Shown here: positions 1 through 8,839 of the stretch, in pieces | Layout: every line of letters starts with the position of its first letter | How positions within the stretch are numbered: position 1 is the stretch's first letter | From: an uncultured Paracoccaceae bacterium | Lineage (GTDB): Bacteria; Pseudomonadota; Alphaproteobacteria; Rhodobacterales; Rhodobacteraceae | NCBI GenBank assembly: GCA_937944395.1 | Contig: CALDYW010000159.1 | Span: forward strand, 1-36,396 | Direction: 5' to 3' | Length of the DNA stretch: 36,396 nucleotides | Notes under the pieces: model-generated | Told to the model about the DNA's origin: nothing | The model's database searches: none | The model's input: the letters and a program-made list of their open reading frames with translations, nothing else | Made by a program: the position numbers and the translations under genes

Positions 1-62
1 ATATTTGCCGACCGGACATGGCAGGGGCGCACCGGCCCTCCCCATGTCCGGTCTCCAAATAT
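1..62. repeat. Long imperfect inverted repeat
   Basis: The arms 1-20 and 43-62 are reverse complements at 18 of 20 positions (ATATTTG, two mismatches, then GACCGGACATG), with about 20 nt between them. The arms are far more AT-rich at their tips than the surrounding DNA. No gene lies here. It could be a cruciform or transcript hairpin, or the boundary of the GC hairpin element that follows directly. What lies to the left of the window is unknown. Confidence 0.75.
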
Positions 63-118
63 CCTCGGGGGGTGAATGGCCCCGGACGGGGCCAGAGGGG
101 GGCGGAAAGCCCCCCTCC
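63..118. repeat. Double GC-hairpin intergenic element (REP-like)
   Basis: Two strong hairpins lie in tandem. The first is GGCCCCG-GA-CGGGGCC (78-93, flanked by a T-A pair). The second is GAGGGGGGC-GGAAA-GCCCCCCTC (95-117). The preceding phrase CAAATATCCTCGGGGGGTGA is, from memory, typical of dispersed intergenic elements in Rhodobacteraceae genomes; I could not check copy number, and I see no second copy in this window. It may act as a bidirectional terminator or as a REP-like element. There is no T-tract. Confidence 0.55.
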
Positions 119-245
119 GTGCCGCCCGCCGCCATGCGCACGGGCCGGTACGGGGACCAGGGGACGACGGGAGCGGGCGCGCCGACGGGGCGCGGGAGCC
201 GGCGCCTCCGGCTGCCCCGCGGGGCCGCGGCGGGTCAGCGGCGGG

Positions 246-1568
246 TCAGCGGCGGCGGCCGGGCGCCTTCCCGGGCGGGGCTGCCTCGGTCTCGGCCTCG
301 GTCTCGGCCTCGGTCTCGGCCTCGGCGGCGGCGAGCGCGGCGAAGCGGTCGCGCTGGCGGTCGGTCCAGCGCACGGCGATCCGGTGGCCGGTCTCCTCCT
401 CTGTCTCCGCCTCGACCACACCCTCGGCGTGCAGCCAGGCGCGGCGGCGCCCCTGGTCGTAGCCGAGGTGCAGGATCTCGGCCCGGCGCGGCGCATCGAG
501 GCGCGCCGCGACATGCGCCAGCAGCGCGTCCACCCCCTCGCCGCCGAGCGCCGAGACCGGGAACACGTCGCCCGCCCGCGCCGCCCGCGCCAGCATCGCC
601 TCGCGCTCGGGGGCGGGCAGCAGGTCGGTCTTGTTCCAGACCTCGATCACCGGCGTTGCCGCCTCCACGCCCAGATCAGCCAGGATCGCCGCCACGTCGG
701 CCGCTTGCGCCTCGGTCTCGGAATGGGCGATGTCGCGGACATGCAGGATCAGATCGGCGGCCAGAACCTCCTCGAGCGTGGCGCGGAAGGCGGCGACAAG
801 CTGCGGCGGCAGGTCCGAGATGAAGCCCACCGTGTCCGACAGGATCGCCTTGAGCCCGCCCGGCAGCACGACGGCCCGCATCGTCGGGTCGAGCGTGGCG
901 AAGAGCATGTCCTTCGCCAGCACCCCGGCCCCGGTCAGCCGGTTGAACAGCGTCGATTTTCCCGCATTCGTGTAGCCGACCAGCGCCACCACCGGAAACG
1001 GCACGCGCGCCCGCGCCGCCCGCTGCAGTTCGCGGGTGCGCACGACGCCCTCGAGGCGGCGCCGGAGCTTGACGATCTGCTCGTCGATCGCGCGCCGGTC
1101 GGCCTCGATCTGGGTCTCGCCCGGGCCGCCGACGAAGCCGAAGCCGCCGCGCTGCCGCTCGAGATGCGTCCATGCCCGCACCAGCCGCGTGCGCTGGTAG
1201 CTGAGCGCGGCCAGTTCCACCTGCATCACGCCCTCGCGCGTGCGCGCCCGGTCGGCGAAGATCTCGAGGATCAGCCCGGTGCGGTCGAGCAGCTTGACGC
1301 CCCATTGCTTCTCGAGGTTGCGCTGCTGCACCGGGCTCACCGGCCCGTCCACCAGAACCAGGTCGACCTCGGCGGCGGCCAGGCGTTCCTTCAGTTCCGC
1401 GGTCTTGCCGGTGCCGAACAGGGTGCCCGCACGCACCCGGGGCAGGGGCACCACCTCGGCCCCGACGATCTCGGTTCCCGGAAGCGCCCTCGCCAGCGCC
1501 ACCGCCTCGGCCAGCGCCGGTCCGGCGGGTCGGCGCGACCGGTCGGCCGCGAGGTCGGGATGCAGCAC
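246..1568 (-). CDS. hflX: GTPase HflX
   Basis: HflX is a ribosome-associated GTPase that splits or rescues stalled 70S ribosomes and is often linked to Hfq. The N-terminal HflX domain is followed by a G domain with P-loop GYTNAGKS (about residues 198-205), DTVGFI (245-250) and NKTD (312-315). The protein ends in an acidic AEAETEAETEA tail encoded by a 12-bp tandem repeat. The ORF track start is a GTG, but in-frame codons upstream read VTRAWVLHPD, which resembles the conserved N terminus of relatives. The true start is therefore probably upstream, possibly a CTG at 1611-1613 overlapping the hfq stop as CTGA. No ATG, GTG or TTG lies between that CTG and the GTG used here. It is the last gene of the hfq-hflX pair. 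Confidence 0.95.
   Translation of the reverse strand: MLHPDLAADRSRRPAGPALAEAVALARALPGTEIVGAEVVPLPRVRAGTLFGTGKTAELKERLAAAEVDLVLVDGPVSPVQQRNLEKQWGVKLLDRTGLILEIFADRARTREGVMQVELAALSYQRTRLVRAWTHLERQRGGFGFVGGPGETQIEADRRAIDEQIVKLRRRLEGVVRTRELQRAARARVPFPVVALVGYTNAGKSTLFNRLTGAGVLAKDMLFATLDPTMRAVVLPGGLKAILSDTVGFISDLPPQLVAAFRATLEEVLAADLILHVRDIAHSETEAQAADVAAILADLGVEAATPVIEVWNKTDLLPAPEREAMLARAARAGDVFPVSALGGEGVDALLAHVAARLDAPRRAEILHLGYDQGRRRAWLHAEGVVEAETEEETGHRIAVRWTDRQRDRFAALAAAEAETEAETEAETEAAPPGKAPGRRR
284..319 (-). repeat. 12-bp tandem repeat inside the hflX 3' end
   Basis: Three exact copies of a CCTCGGTCTCGG unit, with partial matches beyond them, encode the Glu-Ala/Glu-Thr acidic tail of HflX. Because 12 is a multiple of three, copy-number changes would lengthen or shorten the tail without a frameshift. 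Confidence 0.9.
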
Positions 1569-1609
1569 CCAGGCCCTGGTGACACGGGCGCGCGTATCGA
1601 CCGGCGCGC

Positions 1610-1846
1610 TCAGTCGTCGCCGCCTTCGTGCAGGTTGATGGGCTGGCCCGGCATGATCGTCGAGATCGCGTGCTTGTAGACCAGCTGCGACTGTCCGTCG
1701 CGGCGCAGCAGCACGCAGAAATTGTCGAACCAGGTGATCACGCCCTGCAGCTTCACCCCGTTGATCAGGAAGATCGTCACCGGAACCTTGGTCTTGCGGA
1801 CGTGGTTCAGGAACGTGTCCTGCAGGTTCTGCTTGTCGCCAGCCAT
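1610..1846 (-). CDS. hfq: RNA chaperone Hfq
   Basis: Hfq is a hexameric Sm-like RNA chaperone that pairs small RNAs with mRNAs. The 78-residue product starts [14 protein letters not shown] and carries the Sm1 motif around [15 protein letters not shown] and the Sm2 motif YKHAISTI. The C terminus is short and ends in an acidic GGDD, as is usual in alphaproteobacteria. I chose the ATG at 1844-1846 rather than the longer ORF-track start because the family begins here and an AAGGA Shine-Dalgarno stands just upstream. The stop codon abuts or overlaps the likely hflX start, which suggests translational coupling. Confidence 0.97.
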   Translation of the reverse strand: MAGDKQNLQDTFLNHVRKTKVPVTIFLINGVKLQGVITWFDNFCVLLRRDGQSQLVYKHAISTIMPGQPINLHEGGDD

Positions 1847-2016
1847 GCTGTCCTTGCCTTTGTTCTTGCGCCCGTTTCCCGCGCCCACTGCGACGACGAT
1901 CCCGGCCGTTCCCGGCGGGACCGACCCCCTGTTGCCGCCGGCGCCGAGTATGTCCCGCGGCGGCACAAGATTCCAGACCGAAAATCAGTCCGTTACGGAC
2001 CCATCGGCCGGGCCCC

Positions 2017-3534
2017 TCAACTGCGCCAGAAATCCGGGTTCAGAAGCGCGATCAGCGCCAGCGTCTCGAGCCGGCCGAGCACCATGGCCGCCATCAGGAT
2101 CATCTTGGCGCCCTCGGGCAGGGCGATCAGCATCACCGGTGCCTCAAGCCCCACCACCGCCAGCGGTCCCGCAGTCGAAAGCCCGGCAACGGCCAGCACC
2201 AGCGCCTTGTCGAAATCCAGCCCGACGAGGCCAAGCGCACCCGTGACGATCGAGATCGAGATCGCGAACAGCATGAAGAAGACCCAGGCGATCTCGGCCC
2301 CGGACCGGCGCAGCCGCCGCGCTTCGGGCCCTGCGCCGCCGACCGACGAAGGGTGGACAAGGCGCTCCATCTCGCGCGCGGCATGGGTGTAGAGCGCCCA
2401 GATCCGCAGGAGCTTGACGCCGCCGGCCGTTGTCGCGACCCCGCCGCCGAAGATCGCGAGGCCCATCAGCAGCAGGCCCGGCGTGGTCAGCCCCGACCAG
2501 CTGCGCGCCTCGGCCCAGTCGGCCGAGACGAAGCCGGTCGTGGTCAGGAAGGACAGCACGGTGAAGACCGAGCCCCAGAGGGCACGCAGACCCAGCGCAA
2601 GGCTGGTCTCCTCGCCGACCTCGGCCGCCCCCAGCCAGTGGCGCAGGAACAGCAACAGCGGCAGCGCCACCACGATTGCCAGCCCCAACCTGAGCTCGCG
2701 GTCGGCCGCAAGCCGCCCCGGCTGATCCCGGCGGCCGAGGCCCATCCAGGTGTTGCGGCTGAGCGCGAAGACCATGAACGCGGCCACGGCGATCTCGGCC
2801 GGCAGTCCTGTCCCGGCACCGCCGAGCCCGCCCACCGGCGAGATCCCCGAGGTCGAGAGCGTCGCCATCGCGTGGATCAGCGCCGGCGTCGGGGTCGAGC
2901 CGGCAAAGACGAGGCAGAGCCACAGGGCCGCGGTCAGCCCGGCGTAGACGGGCAGGAAGGCGGCGGCCGTGGCGACGATGCGCCCGCCGGCCTCGCCGCG
3001 CCGGAAGCCGGGTGCTCCGGGCAGCGCGCCCTGCCCCACCGGGTCGGCCGAGCCCACCTCGAACCCGCCGAGGTTCATCGGCGCCAGCACCGCGACCGCC
3101 ATCACCCAGACGAAGAACCCGCCCAGCCATCCGACCAGCCCGCGCCAGAGGTGCAGGGTGGACGACAGCCGCGCGTAGTCGTCGAACACGGTCATCCCGG
3201 TCGTGGTCAGGCACGAGACCATCTCGAACCAGGCGTTCAGGAAGGTCGTGGTGCGCACGGCCTCGTGGAACGGAACCGCCAGCAGCACCGGCAGCACGAG
3301 GTAGGCCCCCGCAAGCGAGACGAGCTGGCTGCGCGCCACCCGCCGCGGGGCCGTGGCCTGCGTGGCCAGCCCCAGCAGCGCCGCCAGCACCAGGGTCAGC
3401 GCCGCGGCCTGCAGGAAGGTGCGGGCGATCCGCCAGTCGCCGAGCGCGGCGGCATGCGCCCCGGGCACGACCATCGCCAGCCCGCCGATCCCGATCAGCA
3501 CCACCAGAAGCGGCAGGTCGAGGATCGCGCGCAT
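2017..3534 (-). CDS. trkH: Trk potassium uptake protein TrkH
   Basis: TrkH is the membrane-embedded, K+-translocating subunit of the Trk uptake system. The 505-residue sequence is highly hydrophobic. It shows the four selectivity-filter loops of the TrkH/KtrB fold, around SCLTTTGMT, TLSTSGIS, SFLTTTGFV and GLSTAGPL, each with the expected filter glycine. The start codon lies 2 nt downstream of the trkA stop, so the two are co-transcribed and probably translationally coupled. The length is close to E. coli TrkH (483 residues). Nothing looks truncated. Confidence 0.95.
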   Translation of the reverse strand: MRAILDLPLLVVLIGIGGLAMVVPGAHAAALGDWRIARTFLQAAALTLVLAALLGLATQATAPRRVARSQLVSLAGAYLVLPVLLAVPFHEAVRTTTFLNAWFEMVSCLTTTGMTVFDDYARLSSTLHLWRGLVGWLGGFFVWVMAVAVLAPMNLGGFEVGSADPVGQGALPGAPGFRRGEAGGRIVATAAAFLPVYAGLTAALWLCLVFAGSTPTPALIHAMATLSTSGISPVGGLGGAGTGLPAEIAVAAFMVFALSRNTWMGLGRRDQPGRLAADRELRLGLAIVVALPLLLFLRHWLGAAEVGEETSLALGLRALWGSVFTVLSFLTTTGFVSADWAEARSWSGLTTPGLLLMGLAIFGGGVATTAGGVKLLRIWALYTHAAREMERLVHPSSVGGAGPEARRLRRSGAEIAWVFFMLFAISISIVTGALGLVGLDFDKALVLAVAGLSTAGPLAVVGLEAPVMLIALPEGAKMILMAAMVLGRLETLALIALLNPDFWRS

Positions 3535-3536
3535 CC

Positions 3537-4913
3537 TCAGAAGTAGTCGATCGAGACCTGCAGGAGCCGCTCGACCTCGCGCACGTCCTTGGCCATGGCG
3601 AAGAGCGCGATGACATCGCCCTCCTCGATCCGCAGATCGCCCGAGGGCTTGACGACCTTCCCCTTCTTCATCACCGCCCCGACGAGGACGCCCTCGGGGA
3701 ACTCGATCTCGCGGATCAGCCGGCCGGCGAGCGGCGAGGTGGACAGGACCTGCGCCTCGATCACCTCGGCCTCGGCGTCGCCGATCGAATAGACGGTGCG
3801 CACCCGCCCGTGGCGGATGTGGCGCAGGATCGACGAGACGGTGGTGGCACGCGGGTTGATGTAGGCGTCGATGTCGAGCGGCGCCATCAGCGGCACCAGC
3901 GTCGGGTCGTTGACCAGAGCGATCGCCATCGGGCAGCCCTCGGACTTGGCGCGCACGGCGGCCAGCAGGTTCACCTTGTCGTCATCGGTCACGCAGAGCA
4001 CGGCATCGGCGCGGGCGATGTTCGCCTCGGCCAGGATCGCGGTGTCGAGCCCGTCGCCGTTCAGCACGACGGTGCGTTCGAGCGCATCGGCGGCGCGTTC
4101 GGCCTGGGCGCGGTTGCGCTCGATCACCTTCACCCGCACGCGGTCGGTGCGCCGCTCGAGCGCGCGTGCCACGGCAAGTCCCACGTTGCCCCCGCCGATG
4201 ATCACCACCCGTTCCTGCCGGCGGGTGGTCTTGCCGAAGATCTCGAGGGTGCGGTTCACGTCCTCGACATGGGACATCACATAGATCTGGTCTTCGTCGA
4301 ACAGCTGGTCGCCGGGGTCGGGGGCGAACAGCCGGTCGTCGCGGCGGATGCCGACGACGATGGCGCGCAGGGTCGAGAACAGGTCGTTGAGCTGCCGGAG
4401 CGGCGTGTTCAGCACCGGACAGTCGGGCTCGAGCGCGATGCCGAGAAGCTGCGCCCGGCCGCCCATGAAGCTTTCGGTGTCGAAGGCCGCGGGCGCGGCC
4501 AGCCGCTGCAGCGCCGCCTCGGCCACCTCGCGCTCGGGGCTGATCACCACGTCGATCGGCAGGTGGTCGCGCCGGTAGAGGTCGGAGTAGATCGCATTCT
4601 GATAGCTCTGCGCCCGCAGACGGGCGATCTTGCGCGGCACCGCGAAGATCGAATGGGCCACCTGGCAGGTGACCATGTTGACCTCGTCGGAATGGGTCGC
4701 GGCGATGATCATGTCGGCATCGCGCGCGCCGGCGCGCTCCAGCACGTCGGGATACGAGGCGAAGCCCGCCACCCCCTGGACGTCGAGCGTCTCGGCCGCG
4801 CGGCGGACCAGATCGGCATTGTAGTCCACCACGGTGACGTCGTTCTTCTCGCCTGCAAGGTGGCGCGCGATCTGCCAGCCGACCTGACCGGCGCCGCAGA
4901 TGATCACCTTCAT
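3537..4913 (-). CDS. trkA: Trk potassium uptake regulator TrkA
   Basis: TrkA is the cytosolic NAD(H)/nucleotide-binding ring that gates TrkH. The 458 residues hold two tandem RCK units, each a TrkA_N Rossmann domain plus a TrkA_C domain. The two dinucleotide-binding loops are GAGQVG (residues 7-12) and GGGNVG (240-245). A near-consensus promoter lies directly upstream (4940-4968), so trkA-trkH appears to be its own unit rather than a continuation of the ntr operon. The start ATG at 4911-4913 has AAGGGCG close by, a slightly short spacing. Confidence 0.96.
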   Translation of the reverse strand: MKVIICGAGQVGWQIARHLAGEKNDVTVVDYNADLVRRAAETLDVQGVAGFASYPDVLERAGARDADMIIAATHSDEVNMVTCQVAHSIFAVPRKIARLRAQSYQNAIYSDLYRRDHLPIDVVISPEREVAEAALQRLAAPAAFDTESFMGGRAQLLGIALEPDCPVLNTPLRQLNDLFSTLRAIVVGIRRDDRLFAPDPGDQLFDEDQIYVMSHVEDVNRTLEIFGKTTRRQERVVIIGGGNVGLAVARALERRTDRVRVKVIERNRAQAERAADALERTVVLNGDGLDTAILAEANIARADAVLCVTDDDKVNLLAAVRAKSEGCPMAIALVNDPTLVPLMAPLDIDAYINPRATTVSSILRHIRHGRVRTVYSIGDAEAEVIEAQVLSTSPLAGRLIREIEFPEGVLVGAVMKKGKVVKPSGDLRIEEGDVIALFAMAKDVREVERLLQVSIDYF

Positions 4914-4939
4914 CGCCCTTGCCCCCGGGGACCGCGCGC

Positions 4940-4968
4940 CACTATCGCCCCGGGCGGCGCGATGTCAA
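4940..4968 (-). promoter_or_regulatory. Putative sigma-70-type promoter of trkA-trkH
   Basis: Read on the minus strand, an exact TTGACA box (4963-4968) is followed after 17 nt by ATAGTG (4940-4945). Transcription would start about 20 nt before the trkA ATG. The exact -35 hexamer and 17-nt spacer in such GC-rich DNA make a chance match unlikely, although the -10 box is only a partial match. Confidence 0.6.
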
Positions 4969-4976
4969 CGCGACCG

Positions 4977-4992
4977 CCGGGCACGCGCCCGG
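4977..4992 (-). terminator. Hairpin after ntrX, terminator-like
   Basis: CCGGGC-ACGC-GCCCGG is a perfect 6-bp stem with a 4-nt loop. It lies between the ntrX stop and the trkA promoter. There is no T-run, so intrinsic termination is only a possibility. Confidence 0.3.
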
Positions 4993-5010
4993 GGGGCCTC
5001 GACACGGGTC

Positions 5011-6432
5011 TCAGCCCTCGGCCTTCTCCGCCTCGGTCTCGTCCTCGAGGAAGGCCACCCGTGCGCCGCCCTTGACCGTGGTGCCCACGCCCAGCGACTT
5101 CAGCTTGCGGTGCAGCGCCGAGCGTTCCATGCCGACGAAGGCCGCGGTGCGGCTGATGTTGCCGCCGAATCGGTTGATCTGGGTGAGCAGGTATTCCCGC
5201 TCGAACAGTTCGCGCGCCTCGCGCAGCGGCAGCGTTGCCAGCGCCCCGGTGAGCACGATGCGCCCCTCGGCCTCGGAGGCGGGCGCCGCCGACGGCAGCT
5301 CGCGCGCCGAGATCGGGCCCGAGCCCTCGCCGAGGATCAGGACGCGCTCGATCACGTTCCGCAGCTGGCGGACGTTGCCGGGCCAGGGCAGGGTCTGCAG
5401 CATCGCCGCCGCCTCGTCGGACAGCTCGCGCAGCGGCAGGCCCTGGGTCTGGTTGAACTGGCGGATGAAGTGGCGCGCGAGTTCAGGGATGTCCTCGCGC
5501 CGCTCATCGAGCGAGGGCACCGCGATCGGCACGACGTTCAGACGGTGGAACAGCTCCTGCCGGAACCGGCCGGCGGCGATCTCGGCCTCGAGATCGCGCG
5601 TCGTGGACGAGATCACCCGCAGGTCCACGCGCACCTTGTCCACGCCGCCGACCCGGGTGAACTGGCTCTCCACCAGCACCCGAAGGAGCTTCGACTGGGT
5701 GCCGAGCGGCATGTCGGCGACCTCGTCGAAGTAGATCACCCCGCCGTGTGCCTGTTCCAGAAGCCCCGGCTCGACGCCGCGGCCCGCGCTCTCGCGGCCG
5801 AACAGGACCTCCTCCATCCGCTCGGGTTCGACAGCGGCCGAGTTCACCGCAACGAAGCGCCCCTGCGCGCGGTTCGACTGCGCGTGGATATAGCGGGCCG
5901 CGGTCTCCTTCCCCGCGCCCGGCGCGCCGGTCAGCATCACCCGTCCGTTCGAGCGCGTGACCTTGTCGAGCTGCGCCTTGAGGGCGCGGAAGGCGGCAGA
6001 CGCCCCGAGCATCGTCGCCCCGCCGCCGTCGCGGCGGCGCAGGTCCGAGTTCTCGCGCCGCAGCCGCGAGGTCTCCATCGCGCGGGCGATCACCACCAGA
6101 AGCTGGTCGATGTTGAAGGGCTTCTCGATGAAGTCGTAGGCACCCTGCTTGATCGCCGCCACCGCGATCTCGATGTTGCCGTGTCCGGAGATGATGACCA
6201 CCGGAATGTCGGGGTTGTCGCGGCGCACCGCCTTCAGGATGTCGATGCCGTCCATCCGGCTGTCCTTCAGCCAGATGTCGAGGATCAACAGCGCCGGGGG
6301 CTCGCCGTTGATCTGCGCCATGCATTCGTCGGAATTCGCCGCCAGCCGGGTAGAATAGCCCTCGTCGCGCAGGATCTCCGAGATCAGTTCGCGGATGTCG
6401 CGCTCGTCGTCGGTGATGAGGATGTCGCCCAT
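5011..6432 (-). CDS. ntrX: Response regulator NtrX (GAFTGA-less)
   Basis: NtrX is the response regulator partner of NtrY, involved in nitrogen, redox and envelope control in alphaproteobacteria. The 473 residues comprise a receiver domain (acidic pocket D8/D9, phospho-acceptor D52, K104), an AAA+ domain (Walker A variant GAPGAGKE 169-176, Walker B around 231-238) and a C-terminal Fis-type helix-turn-helix (NISRTAAFVGMERSALHRKL). The GAFTGA sigma-54 contact loop is missing: the region after LFGRES reads AGRGVEPG. I placed the start at MGDILITDDE, after a GGGAGA Shine-Dalgarno, instead of the 15-residue-longer ORF. It lies 48 nt downstream of ntrY. Confidence 0.95.
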   Translation of the reverse strand: MGDILITDDERDIRELISEILRDEGYSTRLAANSDECMAQINGEPPALLILDIWLKDSRMDGIDILKAVRRDNPDIPVVIISGHGNIEIAVAAIKQGAYDFIEKPFNIDQLLVVIARAMETSRLRRENSDLRRRDGGGATMLGASAAFRALKAQLDKVTRSNGRVMLTGAPGAGKETAARYIHAQSNRAQGRFVAVNSAAVEPERMEEVLFGRESAGRGVEPGLLEQAHGGVIYFDEVADMPLGTQSKLLRVLVESQFTRVGGVDKVRVDLRVISSTTRDLEAEIAAGRFRQELFHRLNVVPIAVPSLDERREDIPELARHFIRQFNQTQGLPLRELSDEAAAMLQTLPWPGNVRQLRNVIERVLILGEGSGPISARELPSAAPASEAEGRIVLTGALATLPLREARELFEREYLLTQINRFGGNISRTAAFVGMERSALHRKLKSLGVGTTVKGGARVAFLEDETEAEKAEG

Positions 6433-6480
6433 GCCTGTCTCCCTGCCCTGCCCCAACCCGCCTGCCGCAAACCGCACGCC

Positions 6481-8739
6481 CTAACCCGCCTGCCGTGCCG
6501 GTGCCGCTGCCCCCCGGACGCGGCGCAGCGGCAGGCGGATCTCGGCCATCGCCCCCGGCCGGGCGCCCGGGGCGAAGGGCGGCGCGTCGGTCAGCACCAG
6601 CGTGCCGCCATGCTCCTCGATGATCTTCTTCACGATCGGCAACCCCAGCCCGGTGCCCTTGGCCCGCGTCGTGACGTAGGGCTCGAACAGGCGCGTCCGA
6701 TCCTCGGGCAGGCCGATTCCGTTGTCCATGATCCGGATCACGGCCTGCCCGTCCTCCTCGGACAGGCTGAGGCGCACCTCCGGCACATGCCCCTCCGGGA
6801 TGCCATTTTCATAAAGTGTCTCGATGGCTTCGCCGGCATTCTTCAGAAGGTTCGTGAGGGCCTGTCCGATCATCGTCCGGTCGAGTTCGGCGGGCATCGG
6901 CGCATCCGGCAGGTCGGCCGACAGCCGTGCAGGCCCGAGGGCCCCTTCCTGCAGGACCACCGCCTCGCGGACCACGGCGACGAGGTTCTCCTCGCGGCGC
7001 TCGGGTTCGGGCATCCGCGCGAAGCGCGAGAACTCGTCCACGATCCGGCGCAGGTCGCCGGTCTGGCGCACGATCACATCGGTCATCTGCTCGAGGCTCT
7101 CGGCCTCCTCGCCGACCATCGGGCGGAACTTGCGGCGCAGCCGCTCGGCCGAAAGCTGGATCGGGGTCAGCGGGTTCTTGATCTCGTGGGCGATGCGGCG
7201 GGCCACGTCGCCCCAGGCGGCCATGCGCTGGGCGCTGACGAGCTCGCTGACATCGTCGAAGGCCACGACGTAACCCCCGAGCCGCCCCTCGGCGGTCCTG
7301 CGCGGCGCCATCCGCACCAGCAGGCTTTCGAGCCTGCCGTGGCGGCTGACCCTCACCTCCTCCTGCTGGGTGCCGGTTCCGGCCTCGCGCAGACGCCGGA
7401 ACAGGGCGGCGAACTCGGGCACCGCCTCGGCCAGCGGCCGGCCGTGGTCGCGCGTCTCCTCGAGCGCAAGCAGCCGCCGGGCCGAGGGATTGGTGAAGTC
7501 GATCCGCCCTTCGGCATCGAGCCCCAACACCCCCGCGGTCACCGAGGAAAGCACCGAATCGAACTGCCGGCGCTGCTCCTCGGTCTGCCGGTGGCTGTCC
7601 ACCAGCGCCTGGCGCTGGCCCTTGAGCTGCTGCGTCATCTGGTTGAACACCCGGCCGAGCATGGCGATCTCGTCGTCGCCCTCCTCCTCGGGCACCTGGA
7701 CGTCGAGATCGCCTGCCCCCACCCGCTGCGCCGCGCCGGCAAGCCGGCCCACGGGCCGCGACAGCCGCTCGGCGAACCACAGACCGAGCCAGACCGCGGC
7801 GAGGATCAGGATCACCGCGAAACCGAGATAGATCAGCCCGAACTCGAACAGCAGTCGGCCGCGGTCGGCCTCGAGCTGCTGGTAGAGGCGCACCGTCTCC
7901 TGGGTGTCGTCGAGCAGCGACAGAAGCTGGCCGTCGACGGCGCGGCTGACGTAGAGGAACCGGTCGGTGAAGCCCGGCAGGGCGACGAGGGCGCGGAACT
8001 CGCCATTGGCCCAGTCCTCGATGATCACCGTCTCGCCGGCGCGCGCGCGCGCGATCTCGGCCGCGTCGGGGCGCTCGAAGTCGAACAGGTAGCTGCGCTC
8101 GCCGCGCGCGCGGATCTCGCCCGCGCCGTTGATCACGAAAGCCTCCTTGAGGCCGCGCTGCACCTGCGCCTGACCCTGGCCGAGCAGCTGGCGCAGGTCG
8201 CCGTCGGACAGAAGGAAGCTCGCCTCGCGCGCGGCGCCGAGGAACCGCGCGAGCGCCTGGACATCGGCCGCAAGGTCGCGGCGATGCTCGTCCTCGTAGG
8301 CCTCGGCGGCCGCGAGCGAGGCGCCGACCACCGCGCGCACCCGTTCGGAGAACCAGCCTTCGAGCCCGAAGTTCACCGTCACGGCGGCAAACACCGCGAC
8401 CAGGACCGCCGGCACCAGCGCCACGGCGGCGAACACGCCGGTGAGCCGCAGGTGCAGCCGCGAGCCCGCCGACCGCGCCCGCCGCGCGGCGACCATCCGG
8501 GCCACCCGCGACGCCACCAGCGCGGCGACGACCAGGATGTAGACGAGATCGGCCAGGATCACGAAGCGCAGCGCCGAGGAGGAACCGCCCTGGTCGAGCG
8601 GCCCCAGCACCACGAAGGTCAGGGCGGTCAGCAGCGGCCCGAGCAGCACCAGTCCGAGCGTCGCAAGGTTCTGCACCCGGCGCTGGCGGCGCAGGCGGCT
8701 CAACCTGTCCCACAGGGTGGCGCGTGCGGCCGTGGCCAC
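6481..8739 (-). CDS. ntrY: Nitrogen regulation sensor kinase NtrY
   Basis: NtrY is a membrane histidine kinase that phosphorylates NtrX. The 752 residues show about four membrane segments (near 27-47, 58-78, 100-122 and 303-323), a periplasmic sensor region between the last two, a HAMP domain (about 322-375), a PAS domain (about 390-505), the HisKA motif RIAHEIKNPLTPIQ with H518, and an HATPase_c domain (N box NLLKNAGEAI, then DNGIGLPE and GTGLGLPIVKK). The start is GTG with a GAGG element about 8 nt upstream. A 100-nt gap separates it from ntrC, so it may have its own control or simply read through from ntrBC. Confidence 0.96.
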   Translation of the reverse strand: MATAARATLWDRLSRLRRQRRVQNLATLGLVLLGPLLTALTFVVLGPLDQGGSSSALRFVILADLVYILVVAALVASRVARMVAARRARSAGSRLHLRLTGVFAAVALVPAVLVAVFAAVTVNFGLEGWFSERVRAVVGASLAAAEAYEDEHRRDLAADVQALARFLGAAREASFLLSDGDLRQLLGQGQAQVQRGLKEAFVINGAGEIRARGERSYLFDFERPDAAEIARARAGETVIIEDWANGEFRALVALPGFTDRFLYVSRAVDGQLLSLLDDTQETVRLYQQLEADRGRLLFEFGLIYLGFAVILILAAVWLGLWFAERLSRPVGRLAGAAQRVGAGDLDVQVPEEEGDDEIAMLGRVFNQMTQQLKGQRQALVDSHRQTEEQRRQFDSVLSSVTAGVLGLDAEGRIDFTNPSARRLLALEETRDHGRPLAEAVPEFAALFRRLREAGTGTQQEEVRVSRHGRLESLLVRMAPRRTAEGRLGGYVVAFDDVSELVSAQRMAAWGDVARRIAHEIKNPLTPIQLSAERLRRKFRPMVGEEAESLEQMTDVIVRQTGDLRRIVDEFSRFARMPEPERREENLVAVVREAVVLQEGALGPARLSADLPDAPMPAELDRTMIGQALTNLLKNAGEAIETLYENGIPEGHVPEVRLSLSEEDGQAVIRIMDNGIGLPEDRTRLFEPYVTTRAKGTGLGLPIVKKIIEEHGGTLVLTDAPPFAPGARPGAMAEIRLPLRRVRGAAAPARQAG

Positions 8740-8839
8740 GCCATTGCCTCACGATCTGGGGCCGGGAGACCCGGCTACCGCAACATGCGGGCGTTCGCAA
8801 TGGCCTTGCGGCCCTGCTGCCACGCCCGCTGTTGCGAGT

